Shown here: positions 36,212 to 48,930 of the stretch, piece after piece
Layout of the letters: each line of letters begins with the position of its first letter
Numbering within the stretch: the stretch's first letter is position 1
Source: Phylloscopus collybita
Lineage: Eukaryota > Chordata > Aves > Passeriformes > Phylloscopidae
DNA: 64,000 nt
Direction: 5' to 3'
Assembly (NCBI GenBank): GCA_027886175.1
Contig: JAJNNQ010000018.1
Coordinates: forward strand, 16,659,001-16,723,000
Notes under the pieces: model-generated
Told to the model about the DNA's origin: nothing
The model's database searches: none
Seen by the model: only the letters and a program-made list of their open reading frames with translations
Made by a program: the position numbers and the translations under genes

Positions 36212-38095
36212 ATGGTCGTGTATCAGTATGATGATGGTAGCACTTTAAGGAAAATGAGAACACTATATTGTATATAGTTTATCACAATGAGGCCTTCTGT
36301 AAAAAGTCATGTATTTGATTGCAGTTGTACCTTGCTTTTCTTGTACTTACAAACTTATCAGTGCTTCAGAAATTCTAATGGTGAAATGAATAATTGCCTT
36401 CTGTATAGCAGGCATTCATTTTGGGTGTGGGCTAAATATTTAACTGAGAAAAAAATCTAGTTGCTAGATTGTCACAAGACAAATTAAAGGATTTTTAAAC
36501 CTTAAGTATACTGGGTTGTTTCAGATATGCAAAGACAGCATTAACTCTTTGGTGCTGAAATCTGGTTTTCCATTAAAACGATCTGCCATTTACCTTCAAC
36601 TAAAGGTAAACTAAAAACTAAAAAAAAATACATAAAACACCCAATTAATGGTGTTTATTTAATGTTCTTTTGGACATGTATCTCATATTTACAAGTTAGA
36701 TTACATTTGGGGGCAATTGAAGGCACATTGATCTCTTTGCACAGTGATTTGATATACCCTCCCTAGACTAACAGCTGTTTTCAGCAGTCAAACCCATCAG
36801 CACCAAGGAGTTAACTATGGCAGTGAGGCTTCACATCCATGTGAAGAGTGGGTAATTTAGCAAATGATGCATTTGCATATATAAAGAGACTGTACTCTAA
36901 TGATCCAAGGTGTATATTTGAGAGACTTTTTATGTTGAAAGATTTTGTAGATCCAAATATAGACTTAAAGCTTAAACACATGTATAGACTTAAAAGGGAG
37001 GCAGGTGCTTGCTTATCTTAAATATGTAAATAGGTCTTTGTACAACCAAGGCCAAAGTCAATTATTCTGTAAATTTTGCTGTGATAACTTGTACACTTTG
37101 TTTAACAGGTAAAGAATGAAGTTGCATACTAAAGAGTAAGAGTCATCTTCATAGTAAATCTGAGATAAACATCTTCAGTTTAAAATGTGTAATTTCTAAG
37201 TCTTTTTATATGCCCCTCCTTGTTAAGTCAGTGTTAAGATAACTGTTGTGGAAGTTCTATATTAGAACTGTCAATTTCTTCATTTTCATTAAGGTCCTAG
37301 ATGAAATTGTTGTAAGAGTTATATTTAAATAAAATTAATTACTGGACTTGTACAGAATGAACCCAAAATAATGCAAGAAATCTTTGCATTTATTTATATA
37401 GAGGTCAAATAGTGAATTTCTTTTGTTGCCTTGAAAGCTAGCAAAGATTTTTTTAATTGCTGTACTTACCTTAAGAGTTGTTTGAAACCCTTTTCTGCAG
37501 TATAGTAGTGTTTCATGGAAGACTTGGCAAATTTGTAACTGGATTGACTTACCATATTGGATTTTGATTTTAAATTTTTTATCCCATTATGGACAGTTTG
37601 GCAGTTTGATTTCTGAAGAGATAGCAGCCACATATTTACTAAAGTAAATTCTGTGTTATGTAATAAATGTAATGAGAATCTCAAATTACCTCAGCTGAGA
37701 GTATTACAGTTAGGTACTTCAAATGTACATCTTCATTTAAACTGGACTGGAACAGCTACTTTTTTTTTTTTTTTCTCTATAGCTATTATAAAGAAAAATG
37801 AAATCAGATGGCTTCTGTGCAATCTCTCTTGGTCTTGTAGTCATGTCTGTTTAATGATATATAGTTGCTTCACAATAAAATTGCCTTTTGGTAAGCCAAA
37901 GCAGAAGGAAATGTTTAGTTTTAAAAAATTATGGGACTTACGTGTTACAAATGGAGTCATGCTGCTCACTATTCTTTGGAAATACTAACTGAGCAGTCTT
38001 AACTTTTTTATGGATTTTTTTCTTCTTTAACTGCAGAGAACTTGATATGTACACATTTCTCTTCCAGGAAGCTTTCTAAATGCCAATAAAGAAAA
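36212..38095 (+). other. TRIP11: TRIP11 3' UTR with three poly(A) signals
   Basis: AT-rich non-coding DNA follows the stop. AATAAA occurs at 37328-37333, 37874-37879 and 38085-38090, any of which could end the transcript. No exon, repeat or RNA gene is evident. Confidence 0.6.
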
Positions 38096-39308
38096 CATAG
38101 TAAGACCATTTATTTCTGCATGCTGTAAATCACTTCCATTTATACACTAAGCTGTGAGTTTGAAGAGGAACACCTAATACCAAGCAGAGGTACTGAAGAA
38201 CTTCAGAGTTCCTCATTAAGCTCCTTGATGGAGAAGAAAATCTTCTACAGCAGAGATACAAAAGGCTTCAGTCTTTAAGTCCTAGGAGGTGAGCTCTGTT
38301 GAACTACGGAGAAATTCCTCATGGCTTAGGGGTTTCTGCTCTAAGGCTCATTCCACAGGTACATTGGTGAGATTTGTGCTTTGTTAGAAATCAGCTGGTC
38401 TCTATGTTCTAGGCAGTACTTTTGTGAAGAAAAGTGTAGAATAACTTCATTACTGTGTTTCTTTCTTCCTTCTTTGAATGTTTCACAGACCATTACAAAC
38501 ATTCAAGCTTTGTTTTCATTGAACAATTAGTAGATATATTTTTTCCTCTAATTTTTCTTCTGTGTTTACTTTGTTCTTGATAACTGTTCCATATATAGTT
38601 GCCTTACCAGTTTCCCACATGTACATACATGACTCATGGAGTCTGTCCCGTTAATTGTGTGGGTCTTTCACACAGCAGCATGAGGAAAAATAATCTCTGG
38701 AATTTATGAACAAGGTGGAGCAGTTGAAATTTTTCATCCTTTCACTCAACATAATTGGTTTTTTTGGCTTTTGCAAGGAAAAAAAGGTGTCTGGTTCTCC
38801 TGGTTTTGGTCTAACAAGCTGTCAGTTATCTTTAGTGGAAAGGTAATGATTCTAGTAACAGATTCATTTTGCAATCTTGATGTAAGGGGGGAAAATGAAG
38901 GTTAGGGTTTTCCATTCTTCTCTTTAGACTAATTTTTTTGCTGTTCTTTGCTTATTCTGCATTCCATGCAAAGAGAAGGAAGATTTTTATGGCTTATTGT
39001 TTGAGTACCAGCCAGTATCACAAAGGTAAAGGGAATCTTGGCAGTACTGTGTGGTTAACCCCAAAGTTTTCATTTTTGACATCAGATGCTGCCTGCACTT
39101 CCCTCTGGTGAATTTCCAGATAGTCATGCAAGATGGATTGAATTGCAGCATGATCAGAATTGGGAGTACAGACCAAGGAGGTTTTACAGATTTGAGGCAG
39201 CTAGGAACTATTTATTTCATGTCACTTATGAAATACTAGCTATTAGCCAGCACTGTAGTACAGCCACTGGTATCTAATGTACACTATAGTACAGCACTTT
39301 GTATCTAA

Positions 39309-39329
39309 TGCACCACTCCAAGTGGTGCA
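39309..39329. repeat. Perfect inverted repeat (9-base stem, 3-base loop)
   Basis: The arms tgcaccact and agtggtgca flank cca. It follows an imperfect tandem duplication of about 30 bases (39255-39315) sharing tagtacagc and tatctaatg. No function can be assigned. Confidence 0.8.
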
Positions 39330-39884
39330 TATTCTGTCATTTGGCAGCTTTCTGCCAAGGCTCTCCTACAAGGTGAGCAAAGTCAGATGCTTGATTTTGA
39401 GATTTTGAGTTAGTAAAAACTGACCAGTGGCATCTCCTGACTCCCTAGAATGAGAAGCACTGTTAAACACAACCCTCTGAGAATAGAAAGCCCAAGAGTT
39501 ATAACACTTCAAATCTAACTTTTTGTAAATTAGGGAGTAGGGAGCTAAGGCTATTCTAAGATTTTCAAAATTATTTTGACCTTTTCAAGGCTGCTGAGGA
39601 AGATAGAAGCCCACATTAAGTTTGGCAGAGGCAGATGGACTTTTAGAACTAAATAAAGCTACCCTCATTTGTACAGCTTAGGTAGCCTGAATCCATGAGT
39701 TTCCTGAACAGTGTAGTATTACCAACAAAAATATATTTAGCCTAAGCAACAAAGTGGCAACTGGATTTAAATAGAGCAACAGTAAGAGGTAGCATTTTTG
39801 AGTAAATCAGGGATAAATTGGATAAGAATATTAGTTCCTAAATGGAAGCAAGTATAAGAGATGTGAGCTGCGAGCATTATTTCA

Positions 39885-40162
39885 CAGATTCCATTAGGTT
39901 GGAAAAGACTTCTGAGATCATTGAGTCCAAGCTTTGACCAAACATACCTTGTCAACTAGACCATGGTACAGTGTCATTGCTTGACAGCCCTTTCTGTGAA
40001 GAAATTCCTGCTGATGTCCAACCTGAACCTTCCCTGGGGCAGCTTGAGGCTGCTGTTCTCTCATCTGGTTGCTTGGAAGAAGAGACTGACTCCCACCTGG
40101 CTACAGCCTCCTTTCAGGTACTTGTAGAGAGTGATAAGGTCACTTTCTCAGGGGAAGAGAGA
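39885..40162 (-). mobile_element. CR1 LINE 3' fragment
   Basis: The + strand is the reverse complement of a CR1 end: aggttggaaaagacttctga, tccaacctgaaccttccctg and ttcaggtacttgtagagagt. Confidence 0.87.
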
Positions 40163-41275
40163 TAACGAGAGTGATTCCAGACACTGTTTGGGTGCAGGTG
40201 TCCAAGAAGCCACATAGAGAAAGGGAAATAAGAGATTGAGGTTTCAGTTAGTCATTGAGAAAACCAACCACAGATCGAAAAATTAACCTTTATGTAAAAC
40301 TTTCCTTATCTCCTGCAGTACTTTTCTTTATTGTTACAAGATATTAAAGTATTTGAGTGATGCTTTTTTTTGTAATAAAAGGGTATTTTCACAACTAGAA
40401 GCAAATTATGGAGTTAATGCTGGTTCACCTGTGTGTTTTGCTTTACATGCCATACCATGGATGCAACACTAAATTGTAGCAGGAGTAAAACTATAGTGAA
40501 AAAAGTGGTTTGATTGGTAGACTGGAGCGTTGAAAAATAGTAATTAAAAGGGAAACTTTTTCTGGAAATAGATTTGGAAAATATTTAGACTGCACTTCAC
40601 TCTGTGTTAAGTGGTGGGTGCCATAATAATGAAGGCAAACAGAACACTGCCTTATTTTTGACAACAGGAGCAGTAACAGATGTAACGGTTTTCAGCTAAC
40701 TTAGGGCTTATTACGAAACTACAAAAATTTGAGGAGTACAGGATTCTAAAGAAAATGAATGAATCATAACTAGGATTGCCAGATCTGTCTGACCCCAAGT
40801 GCTGACTGAATAGCACATTGTCTGCAGAGTGCTCTGGTTGAAGGACCTGCAGAGAGCCACTGCAGGCAGAGGGGTTGCAGGTGGTACCTCTGTCCTTACT
40901 GGACTCTGAACAGAACAGTAACTTCCCAGAACCTGCCAAGTAGGCAGGGCTGGAGATTCAGGGAGCCTGCTGCACTCTGTCTCTGATGTTCTCCTGAACT
41001 GCATCTGTGGTTCCAACTGCCTTGTACAGGTACTTAAATAGCCTGATGATTCGCTGGCAACCTGAAGCCTGCAGTGCCCTGGCCAAATGAAACTAGGCAC
41101 TCTAGTTCATGAAGGGAAAGATTTTCACTAGCAACTCAAATGGAGTTGGCTAGAGCCAGTTTCGATTGCACAGAGCTAGAGTAAAAGCAAAAATAAACCT
41201 CTATACCATGGAGCAGAGCTTTTTTCTGAGATATGTAGTTCTTAAGGAGAGTCTCCAAGAAAACCTATGCCTAAA

Positions 41276-41500
41276 AGATCACAGAATCATTAAGGTTGGA
41301 AAAGACCTTCAAGACTATTGAGTCCAACCTTTGATGGATCATCACCACATCAACTAGACCATGGCACTGACACACCCAGTCATTTCTTGAACATCTCCAG
41401 GGATGGTAACTCCACCATGTTCCTGGGCAGTCCATTCCAATGCTTAACAACCCTTTCCATGACAAATTCTTCCTGAATTTCACTGTCTCCTGTGCTGTGC
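41276..41500 (-). mobile_element. CR1 LINE 3' fragment
   Basis: The + strand reads atcacagaatcattaaggtt, ggaaaagaccttcaagac and ctgggcagtccattccaatg, the reverse complement of a CR1 3' end. It is truncated on the right. Confidence 0.87.
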
Positions 41501-41817
41501 TACTGATTTCCAGATATTTTGGGTTTACTGTTCTGTATTTTATTAACCATTATATATAAACCTATGAAATACAGGATTGTATTTGATACTTTCTCTTCTT
41601 CTAGCACCAAGGCAATTTTGTGAGAGATTGCACTTCAGATAACCAATTCAGCTCTTGCAAATGGTCGTATTCAATTCAGTTAGCAACACTTAATTTCTAA
41701 ATGTCGAGTTCTGAAGAATGTGTTTTTTTATTTTCTTTATTTGTTCTACAACCTCTCCTGCTAGCATTTCAATTTAGACATATCCTCGCAAGCTGTATTT
41801 GTTTGTTTTTACTTCTT

Positions 41818-41870
41818 TTTCTTTTTTTTTTGTTTTGTTTTGTTTTGTGTTTTGTTTTGTTTTTATTCCA
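41818..41870 (+). repeat. (TTTTG)n simple repeat
   Basis: A run of T followed by repeated TTTTG units. Low-complexity DNA in the intergenic region. Confidence 0.85.
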
Positions 41871-44358
41871 CTGTGGTACTGTGGTAATCTCTTGAAGTTT
41901 CTTTATCAAATGGAGATGAAGAAGAAACACTTCACCTTCTACAGTGATTTTCTCTTTCCTAAGCACTATTTTTATACCTTGTTCATCTCTTGGCTTTGCA
42001 GACTGTTTGGCAGTTTTCCTGCTCTTGGTGTGTCTGAAAAGAATTTATTATTAGCTTTTATGCTTCTTATGATTTGTTTCTCAAACCTTCTTGGCCTGAT
42101 TTTCTGTTTTTCACATTTAACCTGTCAGGATTTTTGTTCTTTTCTATTTTCTTTATCTGGCACAACTTCAACTTCTTGAACTTTGTTATGGAACTGTGGA
42201 CAAAACAGGGACTGATTGATTTATCAGGCTCTGGCTGTGGACTCTGTTCCCAGTACGAGTGCCTCTGTTGGAAGATGGGTCCAGTTCCACTGACTTCTCA
42301 TGTGGCTGTTTGAGGTTCTGGTACCCCACAATTCCTGAATGGATGGGAGCCCTGGCATGGCTGGGCTGCTTCTGAACAGGGAACTCCTGGTACTGCTCAG
42401 TTCCTTCTGCTGTGGCAACCAGTGCAACTCAAGGCAAAGGCCAGCAGACTTAAAAAAAAAACCAAAACACTCTGTGTTAGAAACAAGCATCCTGTTGCAA
42501 GACTTTGTAAGCCCTGCAGCACATACAGCACAACTAGGAAATGGGAGTACATCCCTGCTCAGTGGAATTTCTACATTCAGCAGGCTAAATTGCTGCCTTA
42601 CAGCAGCACTTGTTGCTGCAGAGCAGTGAATAATGAGTCTGAAAACAGGCAATACACATCATGTTTACCACCCAGTTTCATAGCCAGTTCTTAGAAATTG
42701 AATGGTTGAGGCAATTGAATGGTGGTTGACCCATGGCTGGGTCAAAAAAGTAAACAGGTAATTTGTGAAATGGTATAATCCCTGCTGTGGGAATAAGTAA
42801 ATTAAGTGTAGTAGTTCTTAAATGGAAGACAAGTTTATAAATGTCTTCTGGGGTTAGAAAAGCAGTTGAGAAAGTACAAAACAGTCAAAATTATTTCTCT
42901 TCTTGTAGGGAAGCTTTCTGCCACTCCTATATTTGACTAACATAAAACCCCAAAAATCTTAAGGTAAGGAAAAGACCCAAAAATGTGCTAAGCATCTTAC
43001 TGGAAAAAGAAGCCAGAAGTCTTTGCTTATAGTGTATTTGTTCACCTATGAGAGTGAAGCATGTTTAAAAAGGGAATGTTTTCCACCACTTGGAAGAAGA
43101 GAACCTCTGGAAGAGAGGGTTGATGTCAAATATTTTCTACTCTGGATTCATCACCAGGGTTCTGGCAGGTACTCTTACAAAAATAGTGCACATACTTGTG
43201 AACATTCAAACACCCCTGTTGAGAGATGGCATTTCCACAGACTTGTTTGGGTTTATTCAGAACCTGAAGTGTTTTAATGGAAAACACAGAATATGCTCAG
43301 TGCTACAGTGGCTGATCTTTTGCTCTGGATAAAAACATAGTGAATTGCCAAAGCAGAATAAAAATGAGAAGGGATGCCCAACTACATCTGGGGAAAAAAA
43401 AGAAAAAAAAAACCCAAACTCACAATCAACCCCAAAACCCACCTAAAATATAAGTTCCATGTGGTGGAGTTAAAGTACCTGGCAGCCAAGGAAGCAGAGG
43501 TGAAGCTGATGTTTTACTGGCACTGATGCCTAGCAGCCAGGGAAAGCTGCAGGCTCACCAGTAAAGGTGAACCGCTGTCTCCACTCAGCTGCTCTAAGGT
43601 GCCACCCCATCCTGCTGTGCTAGATGTGCCCAGTGTGGTGCTTGTGTTAGTAAAGGGCTTGGGAAACTGCAAAAGACACAGCAGTCTTGAGACATTTTAA
43701 TATAAATCAGCCCTGAATATTTCTAAGGAAGGTTTTAGTACATACTTTTAACTGTCTGGTTGTAATTGGAGCCCAATGGTTTATGTATCCCAGGCACTTG
43801 CGAAGACTGAATGTTGGCTTGCTCCAACACTGAAACAGACTTTAGTCTTGGTCCAGAAGTATTAAGAGTTTTAGGTCTTTATTTATGGAAGGTCATTATT
43901 AGCTGAAAAGGGCCATAAAGAATTTATGCTTGCTTTTAAAAGGGGCTGGTAAACATTTTGTCATAAGATTAAAGAGCTTTGTTTTCAACCACATTGTCTA
44001 GACCATTTGACAGAAATGCAGAGAAGTCTAGAGCCCAGTTTATGTACATGTCAATCTTTTAAAATAAACAAAAACAAACTAAAATATCTGTGTAGTTTCA
44101 GGCAAAATGTGAACTGCAGTTACCAGAGCTATGCTGAGATTCAACAGAAGAAGAAGTAAAATATGAACAGTGGGCTGGGGCACCTTGTTCTTGGATACTC
44201 AGAGCAACCAAGGGGGAGATGGGAGTTCTCAAGTACATCTTTTGTCTTTAGTTACAGGATGATGTTCCATACATTTTTTCAGGAAAATAATTTAAAACTA
44301 CAAATGTCAGTCATCTAAGGATTGAAAACTCAAGAAGAACGTTGCAGGCTGTTGTAAA

Positions 44359-44391
44359 CTACTGCTACTACTACTACTACTACTACTACTA
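44359..44391 (+). repeat. (ACT)n trinucleotide microsatellite
   Basis: About ten ACT units with one TGC interruption near the left end. Intergenic. Confidence 0.88.
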
Positions 44392-47300
44392 ATTACTCTC
44401 TGCTGAAAGTTATCACATACACCAGAAAAAGGATCTGTTTTTTATGAGAAAGTTACAGTAATCTTTTTTTTGCTTGTTTACCTTATTTTTATTGGGTTAA
44501 AAAAACCCTGAACAATACTGAAGAATTTTTCCAAGAATATTACTATTTTTTGCCTCAGGCATCTTCTGAGACTGTCCTAGAAAGTACTACAGCTAAACAG
44601 GTGATCGTAAACATCAAACCTGATCTCACTAAAGGGAATATTCCTGAAATGGTTCTGTCTTACAGTAGATGCAGCTCACTGGGCTGTTTTAAACTGTTTG
44701 GGTTTTGGTATGTACCTGCTACATCCTAATACTCCTTATCTAATGGGACAAGTAATGTTTTCAAAGCAATAAAGTGGAGCCAGATGCCAGTCCATGTTTA
44801 GAGTAGTTGCATTACAGAATGAATCCTGGGCTTTCCACTGGTAATTTCTATCATAAAAGAAGTTGGCTATTAGAAACTGGAATCAGAGTGACCCCAGACC
44901 TGTAAAGAGAGTACAGCTGTGGGGTGGGGTGATTTAACCCTGGGTGAAACCAGGACAAAGATGTAGAGTAAACCAAGGACTTTAAGTGTTCATTCTATGT
45001 GCTTGGGCACCGTGAGATCACCTGGTACAACACTACAGTGGGGCTCAGCACACTGGCCTTTGGAAGCAGTGCTACCAGCAGTATGCTCTGCCCAAAGGAA
45101 CACATGCCTCAGACAGCCAGGTGACATCCCTGTACAGGAGAAAGGAAGAGGTGCTGTATTGGCTCTGTTTTGCATGAATATCTCATGGGTGGGAACTGTA
45201 CCACACTGAAGCAGCTGAGCCCAAAGAGATGGCAGCACAACAGGAACTGTTACATTTCTCCTTCTTAAAAACTGTGCTGTGAGCTGCAGATCAACACAGC
45301 ACAGCATCTCAGGGACCCTACATTCCCAGTACATTTTAATTAGCACTACTGATGTCTTTACAGTTACACACTATGTTAATTTTCACTGTTAATTCTAGCT
45401 TGTGTTATGTTTGGCTAGGAAAGGAAAATATGTGTAGGGCTTTTGAGCTTCTGGCCTGAGCCATCTGGAACAGGTTATTGCATCATTCATGTTATGAGAT
45501 GGCAATTATAATTCCGACAGTGAACGAAGCAGACCTCAGCTGATAATCTAAGGTAGTCTTTTAAAAAATACAGGGAACCCTTCCCAAAAACCAGGAGTTT
45601 ACAGCTGAGATTCTTTCCTGGGATGTGGAAGAAAAGAGCCCTACTCTTTCTCAGGCAGAACTGGTGTTTGAGACCATGTTTCCCTTGTGCTTGGTGCTAT
45701 TCATGTGGCAGTAAGGTGAGGTGTATGTCAAATCACTGCCTGTCATGTAACATCAACATGTGACAATATCAAAAACTTGCTTACTTGGCAGTCTCCAAGA
45801 ACACTTACATCAATCTCCACAGTCAGGCAGAAGCTCAACTTGTGAATCTCATGGAGCTTAGATGCTATCAAAACACAGTTGTTTCTACAAGTGCCGAGCT
45901 GTTTTGCTCTGAGTGGTCATTTTTGCTCATAAAAACATTTGGTTCCATAGGATTTGGTAGGAGCAAAATAAATGGTTTTAGCATCTAAATCTTGGAGATG
46001 TAGGGCCTAAAGTGTCAGTTATTGGGAAATTCCTTTAATGAATTTAAATCTGTGTGGCTGGGTAAAATATGTCTATGACTTGGCATGTAGAATGACTTTG
46101 TACTCACAGACCTACCACCATACATACTTGTATGGTTTAACTCTTCTCACAGTTTGAAAATTTCCTTGAAAATGTTCAGAGTGGGGTAATTTTAAAAAAT
46201 TACAAGAGCATCCAAGAAGGGTATTTTACAGATGTGGTTCTGGAAAAATGTAAGAACAAAATCAGAGTTAAAAAAGGAGATAAAATGTTGTGAAACTCAG
46301 AGGATGAGGACTTGTTTCTGAGAGGAATATTTTCTCTTCAGGGGTGCTGAGTGTAATTAAATATTCATAAGTTCCCTGATCTATTTACAGCTTTTGTTTT
46401 AGCTTTTAGAATCTGTCATTATGTTCTCCAGTGCTGAGGGCTCCTGTTCATCCAGTGTTGTGCTGTATCTGCAAGAGCATGGCTCAATTCATATGTGCAG
46501 CTATCTCATCCAAAGAGAATAAGTTATACAATACAATTTATATCCCCCTTATTATATATTACAGAGTTTTCAAAATCTTAAGTGGAAATATAGTTTCAAC
46601 CCTAGCTATGCACAAAGCAAACTTTGAGAACATAGTTATTTAACAGAGCCCCATTGGGGACAGTTATGCACCTCCTCATGAAAACAAAGGCAATGTCAAG
46701 CTAATCTAAATAGTAATGGATTTTATAACACAGAGGGATATTTGAGACCACTGAAGTGAGAGCACCACTACACATGAAGTTTAGCCACCATCTTAAGCAT
46801 AAATGCTGAAGGTGTCAGCACAGGGTGTTGAAAGATGCATTGAATTGTCCATTTTTATAGGGTGAGAAAAAAGGGGGTTTATGGACAACAAAATCCTTCC
46901 TTTATGCAACTCTTCATACCAAACAGTTGTGAAAAGGCTGTGGCTGCATCTCATTGTTTTGTGACTGATGGTAGTTACAGAAAGGTACTGCAAAATTCCA
47001 CTTAGCCACAACATCAAATCCTTTTATTTTGGAAAAAACACAGTCACCATGCTGTAAACTAGCCCAGGTTGTGGTTTGGTACACTTTTTATACTCTGTTT
47101 TTTATCCACTCCAGCTGTCAGATGGAGACAGGAAAAATCAAAACATTTGTACAGTATTTCTTCTTAAGGGAGCCCCTTAGGTGGTGAGTTCTGGATTCAC
47201 CTCCTGTCTCCTAGGCTGGAGCACCTCTGCCAGTTGGCTGATGGATCAGAACTCTGAGGCAATTATTTGGGAGCAGCAGACTGGTGCTGCACTCATACAG

Positions 47301-48168
47301 TGATTCTGGCATGCATGCAATGATTTTACCATGTGATTGTAGAAAAATTCAGTGGATTAGCAAGTGAAGTATCATCAGATGAAGCAAGCTCTTCATCTAC
47401 ACAGCTGGATGCACAGAGCATTTGCTTTCCCATAAAGCTGTTTCTCATTTTTTCAGTAGATTTTTACACTTCTAACATACAGTAAGCACTGCTACTCTTA
47501 GACCTGTTAGCTCTCCAGGTTACTGAGTGTATTGAGAAAATCTGGTGGTATGGAGCAGTGAGAATACTCACTGTTAAACATTTGCCACAATGAAAATTTT
47601 CCTGGTCTTTGCTTTCTATCTTCTTTTGCCTGTTTTTTGACCCATGACTAAACTCCTTCACAACATGCCCAGCAGCTTCTTCAGAAATCCCTTGTGTGCG
47701 TTTTTGTTGGGCTTTTGGGAACTTTATTTAAAGTAAGTAAATTGGTTCCTGTTTATCTGCAAATGTATAGACACTGTTTGAATGATTCCAGGTGAATGTT
47801 TAATTTTCCATGCAGTGCAAGTGATGCAAGCAAGTCACTGAGAGATAAACTGTCAGAAATGGCCTGGAGCCTCTGGTGCTGTCATTTTTGAAAGGTAATT
47901 TGGACAATTACAGCCAGTTAACGAGGTACAAAGCTCTTGACCTTGCCATTGGCTCCAATACAACTTGTAGGGGCTCAGCACCCCTAAAGCAGCTCAGTCT
48001 TTGTATCTCAAGCTGGATGTCGATGCTTAGAGGCTAATTTTATTATTATCTGTTATATCAACTGTATTTCTGTTTCTCAATCTGTTACACAGAAATGTAT
48101 GATAATAATTTCAGGTTCCTTAGAAATAAAGGGTTTTCTCAAATGGGACACTCAACAGAAATTCAAAG

Positions 48169-48892
48169 TGTTATAAATTGGCCAGGAGACCAGCTCCTTT
48201 AAAAAGGCCTTTATTGGAAATCAGCTCTGGGTAGGGGGCTCGAGGGGCTGCGCACGCCGCCGCTGCTCCCTGTAGACACCACGGAGGAGGAGGTGCAGTC
48301 GAATCTGCTGCTGCTGCTGCTGCTGCAGAGTCGGGATTCCGTCCTCACGGGGGTTCCAATAGAATCACGTTGGCTCGTGTGGTCCAGGGGCGTTGCCTTT
48401 CTCTAGTTTCTTTCAAGCCATGGCGACAAAGTAACAAAAGAATGCTTGCTGTCTGCAGCTAGCTGGGCGTGTGCCTCGCACAGTTTTGTCCTTCTTAGGT
48501 CCAGTTTCTGTGTCGGCTCGCTGTCCCAGGGGTTTTTTTAGCTCTAACTGGACTCTCGGCTGCAGCCAGGCACCATGGGAGGTCATATCCATATTGGGCG
48601 GAGCCCACAGCTCGACGGCAGGCAGGCAGGGAGCAGCACGGAGCAGCAGGGGGCAACAGGAAGTGGCAGGGGGAGCTACCTACAAGGCAGCGGCGTGCTT
48701 TCCTCGGGGGAGGGGAAAGCTCAGGATTTAGGGAGAAAGGGTACAGAACTTGGACATAACGAACAGAAATTCAGGGTACAGATTCAACATGAACAGTTTA
48801 AAACAGGCAAGTAACAGTGCAACTTTAATTTTACAGAAAAACAGTGTAACAGCACAATTCGGGAGTGCATAGCCTGGGGCTAATTTCTTTCA
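48169..48892 (-). repeat. Provirus 3' LTR (left copy)
   Basis: 724 bases bounded by TG and CA, identical by eye to the right copy except at 48180. Read on the - strand, a polyadenylation signal AATAAA lies at 48215-48210, about 40 bases before the LTR end, implying a very short stretch after it. A (CAG)7 run (48325-48305 on the - strand) lies before it. Because this is the 3' LTR, it would terminate proviral transcripts running toward TRIP11. Confidence 0.97.
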
Positions 48893-48910
48893 ATCCCCCC
48901 TCTATTTCTT
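48893..48910 (-). promoter_or_regulatory. Polypurine tract of the provirus
   Basis: Immediately before the 3' LTR the - strand reads AGAAATAGAGGGGGGAT. This is the usual position and composition of the plus-strand primer. Confidence 0.88.
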
Positions 48911-48930
48911 TGATCGGGCTTTAGCCCGCA

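Larger units (their letters stand above)
38096..48163. other. TRIP11-FBLN5 intergenic DNA left of the provirus
   Basis: About 10 kb without a gene I can support. Open frames are short, lack homology that I recognise and are not bordered by consistent splice sites. It contains the CR1 pieces and simple repeats listed separately. Somewhat GC-richer patches near 40800-41100 and 45000-45300 could be old repeats or conserved elements, but I cannot identify them. Confidence 0.5.

Noticed and set aside
48471..48731. An 86-codon + strand frame in the left LTR, repeated exactly at 54602-54862
   Set aside because: It is duplicated only because the LTRs are identical. It is antisense to the element and shows no sign of being a gene.
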